Positions 1 through 8,178 of a DNA stretch of 64,000 nucleotides are shown piece after piece. This DNA comes from Salinisphaera sp. LB1 (GTDB lineage Bacteria; Pseudomonadota; Gammaproteobacteria; Nevskiales; Salinisphaeraceae). Within the stretch, counting starts at the first letter, position 1; each line of letters starts with the position of its first letter. Below the pieces are notes generated by a model. It was given only the letters and a program-made list of their open reading frames with translations, made no database searches and had not been told where the DNA came from. The stretch is from contig NZ_CP029488.1 in the NCBI RefSeq assembly GCF_003177035.1, positions 1,550,001 to 1,614,000 of the forward strand. Reading direction: 5' to 3'. The position numbers and the translations under genes are program-made.

Positions 1-6
1 CATCAT

Positions 7-1116
7 TCAGAGCGCCGCCAACGGGTGAGCCCCGCTCCAGGCTGGCTGGAAATGCGCGTCGACGTAATCGGGCGGCACGTCGGCCACGCTCGCATACCGC
101 CAGCGGGGCTGACGGTCCTTGTCGACCAGCAGCGCGCGGACGCCTTCCGGTAAATCGGGACGCGCGCAGCATTGCAGCGCCATGGCCAGTTCCGTGCGCG
201 CGACTTCGGCCAGCGAGAGGAAGCAGCCGCTCTCGAGCTGGCGATGCACGAGATGGGCTGTGACCGGGCAGCCGGCGGCGATGTTGGCCCCGGCTTCTGC
301 CAGCCAGGGGTCCTCGGCTTCGGCCAGTGCCGACAGGCGATCCACGATCGTGACGAGATCGGGGCCGTTGGCGGCCGTGCGCAGGGTGTCCAGATGCGTG
401 ACCAGACGGGCGTCGCCGGCGGTCGCGGCCGGCCGATTTCCTTCGGCGCGGCCGAGCACATCGGCCACCGCCGCCTGCGGATCCGACCAGTCCTCGACCG
501 CGGTCAGCGCATCGATCACGTCGCGCTTGGCCGCATGCGCGATCGCGTGATCCGCCAGCCCCGCGAACAGGCTGTCGGCGGCGTTGAGCGTGGCGCCGGT
601 CAGCGCAATGAAACGGGCGAGATAACGCGGCAGGCGATTGAAGAACCAGGTCGCCGCGCAGTCTGGGAACAAACCGATCTTGATCTCGGGCATCGCCAGG
701 CGCGTGGTTTCGGTGACCACCCGGTGGCTCGCGCCGGAGAACACGCCCATGCCGCCGCCCATGACGATACCGTGCCCCCACGCGATGCACGGCGTTTTCA
801 GGCGGTGCAGATCGTGGCAGAGCTGGTATTCATGCGTGAAGAAGTGGCGCGGATAGTCCGGATCGGCGTCGCCGATGGCCGAGCGGTACAGGTTCACGAC
901 GTCGCCGCCGGCGCAGAAAGCCTTGTCCGAATCGGCATCGATCAGAATCGCAACCACATCCTCGCGAGCCTCCCAGCGTTTGACTGCAGCCTGGATGGCC
1001 TCGACCATGTCCAGACGCAAGGCATTGAGTGCCGACGGGTTATCCAGTGTGAGGTGGCCGAGCCGGGTGCCATTGTTCAGTTTAATTTCAGTTTCGTGTA
1101 CCCGACGGTCGCTCAT
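7..1116 (-). CDS. 3-hydroxyisobutyryl-CoA hydrolase (enoyl-CoA hydratase/isomerase superfamily)
   Basis: A 369-residue crotonase-fold protein. It carries the oxyanion-hole segments CAGGDV (near residue 68) and GHGIVMGGGMG (near residue 115), the PEIKIGLFPD block, and the C-terminal RALLVDKDR...HF block typical of 3-hydroxyisobutyryl-CoA hydrolases (HIBCH family, valine catabolism) rather than generic hydratases. The expected reaction is hydrolysis of 3-hydroxyisobutyryl-CoA to free acid and CoA in the cytoplasm. The ATG at 1116 has a GAGGAG box about 6 nt upstream. The stop lies at 7-9, so the gene is complete. It is transcribed away from the lipoprotein gene at 1252. Family assignment is firm; substrate is inferred from the long C-terminal extension absent in simple enoyl-CoA hydratases. 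Confidence 0.88.
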   Translation of the reverse strand: MSDRRVHETEIKLNNGTRLGHLTLDNPSALNALRLDMVEAIQAAVKRWEAREDVVAILIDADSDKAFCAGGDVVNLYRSAIGDADPDYPRHFFTHEYQLCHDLHRLKTPCIAWGHGIVMGGGMGVFSGASHRVVTETTRLAMPEIKIGLFPDCAATWFFNRLPRYLARFIALTGATLNAADSLFAGLADHAIAHAAKRDVIDALTAVEDWSDPQAAVADVLGRAEGNRPAATAGDARLVTHLDTLRTAANGPDLVTIVDRLSALAEAEDPWLAEAGANIAAGCPVTAHLVHRQLESGCFLSLAEVARTELAMALQCCARPDLPEGVRALLVDKDRQPRWRYASVADVPPDYVDAHFQPAWSGAHPLAAL

Positions 1117-1160
1117 GCGTGTGCTCCTCGGTTAAAAAGACATGGGCCGGAAGGCCTGAT

Positions 1161-1188
1161 CGTATCAACAACGATACGAAGTTATGCT
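1161..1188. promoter_or_regulatory. Inverted repeat and -10-like box in the divergent intergenic region
   Basis: CGTATC (1161-1166) and GATACG (1173-1178) form a perfect 6-bp inverted repeat with a 6-nt spacer. A TATGCT hexamer (1183-1188) follows. The site lies between the divergently transcribed hydrolase (start 1116) and lipoprotein (start 1252). It could be an operator overlapping a promoter for the lipoprotein gene. No convincing -35 box is visible, so this is a suggestion only. Confidence 0.3.
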
Positions 1189-1251
1189 AGATTTAATCAG
1201 CACGGTCGGGGGTTTCCGGTCGGGGCAAAGCAATAATTAGGAGTTGCTATT

Positions 1252-1506
1252 ATGATCAAGACGGTTTTGAAGACTGCCTTTGCTGTCGGCATCGTCGCGG
1301 CCGCCGCGGGTTGTGCCAGCCAGAATGGCGCGCTGAAATCGCAGGTAGATCAGGCCACGCGCAAGGCCGAATCGGCTCAGTCGACCGCCAATGAGGCTCA
1401 GCAGACGGCCAACCAGGCCCTGCAGACGGCCAACCAGGCGAAGTCGATGGCGCAGTCGAACTCGCAGCGCATGGAGCGTATGTTCAAGACTTCTCAGCAG
1501 AAGTAA
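1252..1506 (+). CDS. Small Lpp/OprI-like outer-membrane lipoprotein
   Basis: An 84-residue lipoprotein with a signal peptide ending in AAAAG-C. Cys21 is the predicted lipidated residue. The mature part is an uninterrupted alanine/glutamine/asparagine-rich helix with repeats of the QTANQA type, expected to form a coiled coil as in Lpp or OprI. The C-terminus is TSQQK, so there is a terminal lysine as in Braun lipoprotein, where this residue is attached to peptidoglycan. The ATG is preceded by TTAGGAGTTG. A strong terminator follows at 1541. The neighbouring L,D-transpeptidase at 1610-2587 (opposite strand) belongs to the enzyme class that can link Lpp to peptidoglycan, which supports this reading. 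Confidence 0.8.
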   Translation: MIKTVLKTAFAVGIVAAAAGCASQNGALKSQVDQATRKAESAQSTANEAQQTANQALQTANQAKSMAQSNSQRMERMFKTSQQK

Positions 1507-1540
1507 GCACGCGCGTCAGCGGGTTCCACCCGCTTGAGAA

Positions 1541-1570
1541 AAGCCCTGCCTTTTGGCGGGGCTTTTTTTG
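1541..1570 (+). terminator. Rho-independent terminator of the lipoprotein gene
   Basis: A 9-bp stem pairs AGCCCTGCC (1542-1550, one G-U pair) with GGCGGGGCT (1555-1563) around a TTTT loop. A run of seven T residues ends the structure. It sits 35 nt after the lipoprotein stop codon. Confidence 0.9.
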
Positions 1571-1609
1571 TGGCTATCGCGGCGGGCCGAAGCCCGTGTC
1601 CAGGCGCGA

Positions 1610-2587
1610 TCAACGCGAGGCGGCATCGGCATGGGCGGTGGTATTCGGGTCGTGCTTGTGCGGATCGGTACCGATCGCCTCCGGCATGCCATCGGCGTCG
1701 TGCACGACCTTCTCGGCCTTGTTCCAGTTCACGGGCGCATTGGGTTCATCTTTGGTCGCCGCGATGAGCGCCTGAACCCAGGGCGTATAGGATTGCACTG
1801 GCTTGCCGCCTTCCGGGTTCGGTGGGTGCACTTCCATCATCAGCGTATGGCCCTTCCAGCCGACTTTGTACGGCTCGCTGACGATGTTCACCGGTGTGCC
1901 CTTCGACACCATCGAAAACAGCGCGGCAATATCTTCCGGAAACAGCCGGATGCAGCCGTGCGACACGTGCATGCCGATACCGGCCGGCTTGTTGGTGCCG
2001 TGAATCAGATACGAGGGCAGGCCCAGGCGCAGCGCGTACTGGCCCAGCGGGTTGTTCGGGCCGGCGGGCACGACGTCGGGGAGCGGGTCGCCTTTCTTGG
2101 CGTGTTCGGCCTTGATCGACGGCGGTGGCGTCCAGGTCGGATGCGGGATTTTTTGCGCCACGTGGGTATGGGTTACCGGCGTGGCCCATCCCTGGCGACC
2201 GATGCCGACCGGGAAGGTGAACACCTTGCCGGCATACCGGCTGCCCTTGGGCGGGAAGTAGTAGATCCGCATCTCGGGCAGGTTGATGACGATGCCGCGG
2301 CGCGGCACATTGGGCAGCACGTACTCGGTGGGGATCACCAGCGGCGTGCCGTCGCCCGGCAGCCAGGGGTCGACGTTCGGGTTGGCCTCGCGCAGATCGC
2401 GGTAGCCGACGTCGTATTTGCGCGCCAGCTTCACGAACGTGTCGGATTTCTCGGTCTTGATGTGCTGAATGTGGCCGATCACATCCGATCCGGGCGGCGG
2501 CATGTCGTACATCGCTGCCAGCGCCGGTGCCGTGATGAATACGAACAACAGGCAAGCCAGCCGGGCAACCAAACGCAACGGACTCAT
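1610..2587 (-). CDS. L,D-transpeptidase (YkuD/ErfK family) with LysM-like segment
   Basis: A periplasmic L,D-transpeptidase of 325 residues. A signal peptide ends near residue 24 (TAPALA). A LysM-like peptidoglycan-binding segment follows (about residues 40-88, containing LARKYDVGYRDLREANP). The YkuD catalytic domain (about 97-235) has the signature IHGTNKPAGIGMHVSHGCIR with His196, His210 and the nucleophile Cys212. Such enzymes make 3-3 cross-links or attach Lpp-type lipoproteins to peptidoglycan. I chose the ATG at 2587 over the upstream TTG at 2605 because GGAG lies 5 nt before it. The C-terminal 60 residues are charged and variable. The small lipoprotein at 1252 is a plausible substrate. 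Confidence 0.9.
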   Translation of the reverse strand: MSPLRLVARLACLLFVFITAPALAAMYDMPPPGSDVIGHIQHIKTEKSDTFVKLARKYDVGYRDLREANPNVDPWLPGDGTPLVIPTEYVLPNVPRRGIVINLPEMRIYYFPPKGSRYAGKVFTFPVGIGRQGWATPVTHTHVAQKIPHPTWTPPPSIKAEHAKKGDPLPDVVPAGPNNPLGQYALRLGLPSYLIHGTNKPAGIGMHVSHGCIRLFPEDIAALFSMVSKGTPVNIVSEPYKVGWKGHTLMMEVHPPNPEGGKPVQSYTPWVQALIAATKDEPNAPVNWNKAEKVVHDADGMPEAIGTDPHKHDPNTTAHADAASR

Positions 2588-2652
2588 TTCATCTCCAAAC
2601 GGCAACGGCGGCCCGGGTGGGCCGCGCGGCGGGACGCATCGGGGGTGCGCGA

Positions 2653-3297
2653 TCAGGGCGCGAGGCGTTCGAGGTGCCAGCCGGCCTGTGCGTCCCGGAC
2701 ATAGCGTAGTCGATCGTGCAGACGGCTGCGCCGGGCCTGCCAGAACTCGATCGCTTCGGGCACCACGAGATAGCCGCCCCAGTGGCTGGGGCGCGGCACC
2801 TCGCGATCATGGAACTGGGCTTCGGCCTCGGCCAGACGTTGTTCCAGCTCGGCGCGCCCGGCCAGCGGCCGGCTCTGCGGGGAGGCATGCGCGCCGAGCC
2901 GGCTGCCACGCGAGCGGCGCTCGAAATAGGCATCGGATACGGCGGGATCGAGCCGGGTGACCGGGCCGGTCACCCGAACCTGACGCTCGATCGGTTCCCA
3001 CCAGAACACCAGGGCGGCCTGCGGGTTTGCGGCCAGCGCAGCGCCCTTGCGGCTCTCGTAATTGGTATAAAACCGAAAGCCGGTGTCGTCGAAGCCTTTC
3101 AGAAGCACGATCCGCGCCGACGGCGTGCCATCCGGGTCGACCGTGGCCAGGGTCATCGCGGTGGGCTCGCGCAGGCCGCATCCGGCCGCTGCCTCGTACC
3201 AGTCGGCAAAAAGCGCGAGCGGATCGGGCGGCGCATTGGCCTCGATCAGATCGGCACGGTCAAGATCACCCTGCCAGGGACTGGGCTGGTCGCTCAT
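2653..3297 (-). CDS. pdxH: Pyridoxamine/pyridoxine 5'-phosphate oxidase
   Basis: A 214-residue FMN-dependent oxidase that makes pyridoxal 5'-phosphate from pyridoxine or pyridoxamine phosphate. Visible family marks are ARIVLLKGFDDTGFRFYTNYESRKG (residues about 55-79, FMN and substrate contacts), PSHWGGYLV, and the C-terminal WHLERLAP, which matches the conserved PdxH terminus. The start at 3297 is preferred over 3303 because GAGG lies 8 nt upstream of it. Length agrees with E. coli PdxH (218). The dodecin gene lies 28 nt upstream on the same strand, so two flavin-binding proteins may share a transcript. Confidence 0.95.
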   Translation of the reverse strand: MSDQPSPWQGDLDRADLIEANAPPDPLALFADWYEAAAGCGLREPTAMTLATVDPDGTPSARIVLLKGFDDTGFRFYTNYESRKGAALAANPQAALVFWWEPIERQVRVTGPVTRLDPAVSDAYFERRSRGSRLGAHASPQSRPLAGRAELEQRLAEAEAQFHDREVPRPSHWGGYLVVPEAIEFWQARRSRLHDRLRYVRDAQAGWHLERLAP

Positions 3298-3324
3298 CGG
3301 CATCGCCTCGGCAACATGGCTCGA

Positions 3325-3534
3325 TCAGTGATCGAGGGTGAATCCGATCTTCACGGTCACCTGCCAGTGCGCGATTTCGTCGCCGTCGATGTGGCCGCGG
3401 GTATCCACCACCTGGAACCAGCGCATGTGCTTGATGGTCTTGGCGGCTTCGGCGACGGCCTTGCGCACGGCATCTTCCTGGCTGGTCTCGGAGGAGCCCG
3501 TCAGTTCGATGGATTTGTAAACGTTGTCGCTCAT
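3325..3534 (-). CDS. Dodecin, flavin-storage protein
   Basis: A 69-residue protein with the dodecin fold signature: [28 protein letters not shown] followed by [13 protein letters not shown] (Trp39 region is the flavin-stacking tryptophan) and a terminal VTVKIGF strand. Dodecins assemble as dodecamers that bind riboflavin, FMN or lumichrome and buffer free flavin. The gene is just upstream of pdxH, an FMN enzyme, on the same strand. No strong Shine-Dalgarno is visible before the ATG at 3534. Confidence 0.9.
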   Translation of the reverse strand: MSDNVYKSIELTGSSETSQEDAVRKAVAEAAKTIKHMRWFQVVDTRGHIDGDEIAHWQVTVKIGFTLDH

Positions 3535-3760
3535 CGCAGATCAGCGGTGGTTGGATGATGCCGCAAGCCTACGCCGAGCCTGATTCGCGCTCAAGCCTGC
3601 CCGCGCGGGCCCGTGCGGTATCGAGCCCGCACGGCGTGTGAATGCGCGGCGTGCGGCCTTGTCCCGCCGCATCGGAGCTCGTCCGGGGCAGCGGCGCAAC
3701 AGATCGCCGGCTTGCTGTGTTAAAAAAGTAGTGTTTTTACTTGCACATCGGGAGCCCGCC

Positions 3761-4747
3761 GTGAGAGCGCTGCGGATCATTGACACCGACGACGGCCCAC
3801 GCGGCCGGATCACCGAGATGGACCCGGCCGAGCTGACCGCCGGGACGGTGGTGATCGAGGCCCGTTATTCGAGTTTGAACTACAAGGATGCGCTGGCGAT
3901 CACCGGCGCGGGCCGGATCGCACGCAAGCGGCCGCTCAATGCCGGTATCGACGTGGCCGGCGTGGTCCACGCGAGCGAGGACGAGCGCTTCGCGCCCGGG
4001 GACGCGGTGCTGGTGACCGGCTGGCAGTTGTCCGAAACGCGCGATGGCGGGCTGGCCGAGACCGTGCGCGTACCGGGGGACTGCGTGACCGCGCTGCCGG
4101 ACGGCCTGACGCTGTGGCAGGCGATGGCGCTGGGCACGGCCGGGTTCACTGCGGGCCTTGCGATCGCGCGGCTGCAGGATAATTTCCAGACGCCGGCGGC
4201 CGGCCCGATCCTGGTCACCGGCGCTTCCGGCGGTGTCGGCATGTTCGCCATCCAGATGCTGGCCCAGGCCGGATTCTCGCCGGTCGCCGTGACGCGCCGG
4301 GTCGAAGCCCAGGGCGGGGCGCTGCGCGACCTGGGGGCCCACGACGTGATCGCGCCGGCCGATCTGGACCTCGGCGGCAAACCGCTGGGCAAGGAGCGCT
4401 ATGGCGGCGCGATCGATGCGCTGGGCGGCCGGGTGCTCGCCGACATGCTCGGCCAGATCGTCCAGTTCGGTAACGTGGCGGCGATCGGTCTGGCCGCCGG
4501 CCCCGGGCTGGAGACGACGGTCCTGCCTTTCATTCTGCGCGGCGTGTCGTTGCTCGGCATCAATTCCGTGGAATGCCCGGCATCGCGCCGCGATGCCGTC
4601 TGGGGCGAACTGGCCGGTGCGCTCAAGCCGGCACAGCTCGATCGCATCGCCCATGAGACGATCGGGCTGGAGGATGTCCATGCCGTCTGCGATGCGATCA
4701 TCGCGGGAGAGCATAGCGGTCGCACCGTGGTCGACGTCACACGCTGA
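3761..4747 (+). CDS. acuI: YhdH/AcuI-type zinc-free MDR reductase, probable acrylyl-CoA reductase (NADPH)
   Basis: A 328-residue medium-chain dehydrogenase/reductase. The N-terminal GroES-like part contains SSLNYKDALAITG and GIDVAGVV. The nucleotide-binding domain contains ILVTGASGGVGMFAIQML (about residue 148). The C-terminal part carries TTVLPFILRGVSLLGINSVECP, characteristic of the AcuI/YhdH subfamily, which reduces acrylyl-CoA to propionyl-CoA. The start is the GTG at 3761 with GGGAG about 7 nt upstream; the upstream open frame is not protein-like. It is followed 34 nt later by prpC, so its product propionyl-CoA would feed the methylcitrate cycle. Subfamily assignment is good; the physiological substrate is inferred from context. 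Confidence 0.82.
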   Translation: MRALRIIDTDDGPRGRITEMDPAELTAGTVVIEARYSSLNYKDALAITGAGRIARKRPLNAGIDVAGVVHASEDERFAPGDAVLVTGWQLSETRDGGLAETVRVPGDCVTALPDGLTLWQAMALGTAGFTAGLAIARLQDNFQTPAAGPILVTGASGGVGMFAIQMLAQAGFSPVAVTRRVEAQGGALRDLGAHDVIAPADLDLGGKPLGKERYGGAIDALGGRVLADMLGQIVQFGNVAAIGLAAGPGLETTVLPFILRGVSLLGINSVECPASRRDAVWGELAGALKPAQLDRIAHETIGLEDVHAVCDAIIAGEHSGRTVVDVTR

Positions 4748-4781
4748 TTCACGGCATACACGAAACACGAGGAGATTTGTC

Positions 4782-5912
4782 ATGGCCGAGAGCCAGAATA
4801 CTGCGGGGCTGGCAGGCGTAACCGCCGGCAAGACGGCGATCTGTACGGTCGGCAAGGCCGGCGTCGGACTCACCTATCGCGGCTATGCCATCGATGATCT
4901 GGCCCGCCGTGCCGAGTTCGAGGAAGTGGCGTATCTGCTGCTGTACGGGGCGCTGCCGACGCGGTCGCAGCTGGCCGACTACAAGCGGCGTCTGGCGGCA
5001 CGGCGCGGCCTGCCCGACGGGGTGAAGATTGCGCTGGAAGTGTTGCCGGCCGACACCCATCCCATGGATGTGATGCGTACCGGCGCCTCGGTGCTCGGCA
5101 CCATCGAACAGGAAAACGACCCCGAGGGCCAGCAGCACGATGTGGCCGATCGCCTGCTCGCGGCTTTCCCGTCGATCCTGTTGTACTGGTACCACTTCAC
5201 GCATTCCGGCGAGCGCATCGAGGTCGAGACCGACGACGACAAGATCGGCGCCCACTTCCTGCACCTGCTGCACGGGGTGCGCCCGGACGAAGAAGCCGTC
5301 AAGGCGATGTCGACCTCGCTGATTCTGTACGCCGAGCACGAATTCAATGCCTCGACCTTCACCGCTCGGGTGATCACGGCGACGTTGTCCGATTTCTACT
5401 CGGCCGTGGTCGGCGCGATCGGCGCCTTGCGCGGGCCGCTGCACGGCGGTGCGAATGAAAAGGCCATGGCGCTGATCGAGTCGTTTTCCGATCCCGATGA
5501 CGCCGAGGCCGGCCTGCGCCGCATGCTGGCGAACAAGGAAAAAATCATGGGCTTCGGCCACCGCGTCTACAAGACCGGCGACCCGCGCAATCCCATCATC
5601 AAGGCCTGGTCGGAGCAATTGGCCGGCGACGACGACGGCCGGCGCAATCTGTACGCGATCTCGGAGCGGCTCGAGCAGGTCATGCAGGACGAAAAGGGCA
5701 TGTTCCCCAACGCCGACTTCTATCACGCCACGGCCTATCATTTCCTCGGCATTCCGACCGAGCTGTTCACCCCGATCTTCGTGATCTCGCGTCTGACCGG
5801 CTGGGGCGCGCATATTTTCGAGCAGCGCGCCGACAATCGCCTGATCCGCCCGAGCGCGGAATACGTCGGGCCGGAGACACGCGAGTTCGTGCCGATCGAG
5901 TCGCGTGGCTGA
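4782..5912 (+). CDS. prpC: 2-methylcitrate synthase
   Basis: A 376-residue type II citrate-synthase-fold enzyme expected to condense propionyl-CoA with oxaloacetate. Visible active-site blocks are LHGGANEKAM (about residue 222), GFGHRVYKTGDPRNP (about 258) and FEQRADNRLIRPSAEYVGP near the C-terminus. The short N-terminus and the RPSAxYVGP end match PrpC rather than the 430-residue GltA type. GAGGAG precedes the ATG. Its placement with prpD (8179) supports methylcitrate over plain citrate synthesis. prpB and acnD/prpF are not in the window, so the cycle must be completed elsewhere. Confidence 0.9.
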   Translation: MAESQNTAGLAGVTAGKTAICTVGKAGVGLTYRGYAIDDLARRAEFEEVAYLLLYGALPTRSQLADYKRRLAARRGLPDGVKIALEVLPADTHPMDVMRTGASVLGTIEQENDPEGQQHDVADRLLAAFPSILLYWYHFTHSGERIEVETDDDKIGAHFLHLLHGVRPDEEAVKAMSTSLILYAEHEFNASTFTARVITATLSDFYSAVVGAIGALRGPLHGGANEKAMALIESFSDPDDAEAGLRRMLANKEKIMGFGHRVYKTGDPRNPIIKAWSEQLAGDDDGRRNLYAISERLEQVMQDEKGMFPNADFYHATAYHFLGIPTELFTPIFVISRLTGWGAHIFEQRADNRLIRPSAEYVGPETREFVPIESRG

Positions 5913-5951
5913 GCGGCCCGCCGCAAAACGACAACCACAAGGGGGAATGCC

Positions 5952-6344
5952 ATGATTCTGGCTTACTGGTGTGTTCTGATCGCCGCCTTCATGCCGCTGG
6001 CCTTCATCGGCTATGCGAAATTCGCCGGCGAAAGCAAGATGGGCCCGCGCGAAAACCACAACCCGCGTGAATGGCTGGAGGCCACCCAGGGCGCGAAAAA
6101 ACGTGCCTACTGGGCCCAGCTCAATAGCTTCGAGGCTTTCCCGCCATTCGCCGCCGGTGTAATCATCGCCGCGATCGCCGGCGGCGCGATCAGTGCGATC
6201 AACACCCTGGCGGTATTGTTCATCGTGCTGCGGCTGGGTTACGGCTGGTGCTATATCACTGATCGCGCCAGCCTGCGCAGCCTGGTCTGGTTCGCCGCCA
6301 CGGCCTGCACGGTGGGCCTGTTCATTACGGCCGCGGTGGGCTGA
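5952..6344 (+). CDS. MAPEG family integral membrane protein
   Basis: A 130-residue four-helix membrane protein of the MAPEG superfamily (membrane-associated proteins in eicosanoid and glutathione metabolism). The conserved WAQLNSFEAFPPFAAGVI block (about residues 53-70) and the R-x-x-Y segment of the third helix (LRLGYGWCYITDRASLR) are visible. Bacterial members are mostly uncharacterised; glutathione-dependent peroxidase or transferase activity is possible. A GGGGGAA ribosome site precedes the ATG at 5952. It sits 39 nt downstream of prpC and is probably cotranscribed. Substrate unknown. Confidence 0.82.
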   Translation: MILAYWCVLIAAFMPLAFIGYAKFAGESKMGPRENHNPREWLEATQGAKKRAYWAQLNSFEAFPPFAAGVIIAAIAGGAISAINTLAVLFIVLRLGYGWCYITDRASLRSLVWFAATACTVGLFITAAVG

Positions 6345-6480
6345 GCCGGGCCGGCCGACGCGGTCACGTTATCGGGCGAAGGCCCGATATCGCGACCGGG
6401 GATCGGCGTATGCTCGAATCTGAGTACCGGTTCGTATCGGAACCGGGGTCGAGAAAACAGTGGCGTGCGTGAGGTGCGCG

Positions 6481-8145
6481 ATGCAGACGAAACGACTCAA
6501 TCTGGTGGATACCGCTTGGCTCAATGTGGAAACCCCCAACGCACCGATGCAGGTCGGCGGCCTGCTGACGTTCAGGCTGCCCGACGACGCACCGGCGGAT
6601 TTCTGTGAGCGGCTGGTCGCGCACTGGCGTCGTTATTCGGTCGCGTATCGCCCGTGGAATCAGCGCCTGCGCTCGGGCCGCCTGCGCACGGTAGTGCCCG
6701 AGTGGGAGCTGCTCGACGAGATCGATGTCGACTATCATTTTCGGCATTCGGCATTGCCGTCGCCGGGAGGCGAGGTCGAACTCGGTACCTTGACCTCGCG
6801 CTTGCATAGCCACCCGATCGATTTCGATTATCCGCCCTGGGAATGTCACCTGATCGAAGGGCTGGAAAACCGGCGCTTTGCGTTGTATCTCAAGATCCAC
6901 CATTCGTTGATCGATGGCGTGGCCGGCATGCGGCTGCTGGCGCGCGCGCTCGACGGCACCGCCGAAACCCGCGGGCGGCCGCCGTTCTGGGCCATCGAGC
7001 CGAAAAAACGCCGGCGAAAATCGCCGGAAGAACATCAACCCGGCCTGTATCGGGCCGCGGCCCAGATCGTCGCCGGCGCGAGCGAACAGGTCACATCGCT
7101 GTCGGGTTTCGCCAGCGTGGTCCGCGATATGCTGCGCGCCGCGCGTTCCGGCAAGAATGCGATGGGGCTGCCGTTTGCTGCGCCCAGTTCGGTGCTCAAC
7201 GGCCGCATCACCGCGCCCCGTCGCTATGCCACCCAGCTGTATTCGCTGACCGAGCTCAAGGGCTTGGCGCGGGGCGCCGGCGGTACGGTCAACGACATCG
7301 TGCTCACGATCTGCGGCACTGCGCTGCGGCGTTATCTGATCGAGATCGACGCCTTGCCGAAGAAGTCGCTCACCGCCGGTATCCCGGTCTCCGTGCGCAC
7401 CGCCGACAGCAATAAGGAAGACGAACACGGCAACGCGATCACCTTCATCATCTCGACCCTGGCTACGGACGAGCCCGACACCCGCAAACGCTTCGAAACG
7501 ATCGCTGCCTCGACACGTTCAGCGAAAACGAGCCTGGAGAAACTGTCGGCCTCGGCGATCACCCAGTACACCATCGCCCTGATGTCGCCGTATATTCTGT
7601 CCCTGGTCTCGGGTATGGCCGGGCGCACGCGTCCGCTGTTCAACGTCACGGTGTCCAACCTGCCGGGGCCGCGCAAGCCGTTGTTCATCAACGGTGCCGA
7701 GATGGAAGCCTTCTATCCGACATCGCTCGTCACCCACGGGCAGGCGCTCAATATCACCGTGCACGGCTATGCCGACACGCTTGGCTTCGGGTTCATCGGT
7801 TGCCGCGACAGCCTGCCCTCGCTGCAGCATATCGCCGTGTATGCCGGCGAGGCGCTCGACGAATTGCGCCAGCTCTACGGCCCGGAGAAGGCGGCGCCGG
7901 CCGCCGTCGCATCCGCGAGCCCGGCGGCAACCGTCGGCAACAAGCCGGCAGCCCGGCGGACATCGGGCGGCAAGACGACGGCGAAACCCCGGCGGACGGG
8001 GAGCCCGGCGCAGTCGAAACGCCAGAGCCCGCCCAGCAAGACCGCCGGAAATAGCGAGACCGGGCGCGGCGGCGATGCGGCGAAGAACAAGCCCCGGGGC
8101 ACGACAGCCAAGAAGCGCTCGTCCGGCCGTGCCGATGAATCCTAG
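6481..8145 (+). CDS. Wax ester synthase/diacylglycerol acyltransferase (WS/DGAT) with basic C-terminal tail
   Basis: A 554-residue acyl-CoA:alcohol/diacylglycerol acyltransferase. The catalytic HHxxxDG motif is present as HHSLIDG (residues 140-146). The second family block FNVTVSNLPGP lies near residue 388, and NITVHGYADTLGFGFIGCRDSLP follows. These enzymes make wax esters or triacylglycerols as storage lipid at the cytoplasmic membrane. I chose the ATG at 6481 (GAGG 6 nt upstream) over the GTG at 6460. From about residue 467 the protein turns into an 88-residue Lys/Arg/Ala/Pro/Ser/Gly-rich tail resembling histone H1 or polyhydroxyalkanoate-granule DNA-binding tails. The gene lies between prpC-MAPEG and prpD. 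Confidence 0.9.
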   Translation: MQTKRLNLVDTAWLNVETPNAPMQVGGLLTFRLPDDAPADFCERLVAHWRRYSVAYRPWNQRLRSGRLRTVVPEWELLDEIDVDYHFRHSALPSPGGEVELGTLTSRLHSHPIDFDYPPWECHLIEGLENRRFALYLKIHHSLIDGVAGMRLLARALDGTAETRGRPPFWAIEPKKRRRKSPEEHQPGLYRAAAQIVAGASEQVTSLSGFASVVRDMLRAARSGKNAMGLPFAAPSSVLNGRITAPRRYATQLYSLTELKGLARGAGGTVNDIVLTICGTALRRYLIEIDALPKKSLTAGIPVSVRTADSNKEDEHGNAITFIISTLATDEPDTRKRFETIAASTRSAKTSLEKLSASAITQYTIALMSPYILSLVSGMAGRTRPLFNVTVSNLPGPRKPLFINGAEMEAFYPTSLVTHGQALNITVHGYADTLGFGFIGCRDSLPSLQHIAVYAGEALDELRQLYGPEKAAPAAVASASPAATVGNKPAARRTSGGKTTAKPRRTGSPAQSKRQSPPSKTAGNSETGRGGDAAKNKPRGTTAKKRSSGRADES

Positions 8146-8178
8146 CCGCCCAACCGGCGACAACGAACTGCAGGTGTT

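Noticed and set aside
172..1236. Long antisense open frames opposite core genes (also at 1553-2704, 3737-4873, 4749-6059, 8203-9786, 10504-12402, 18145-19416, 20539-21975)
   Set aside because: They mirror strongly conserved genes, show Arg/His/Gly-rich translations typical of high-GC shadow frames and lack family motifs and ribosome sites.
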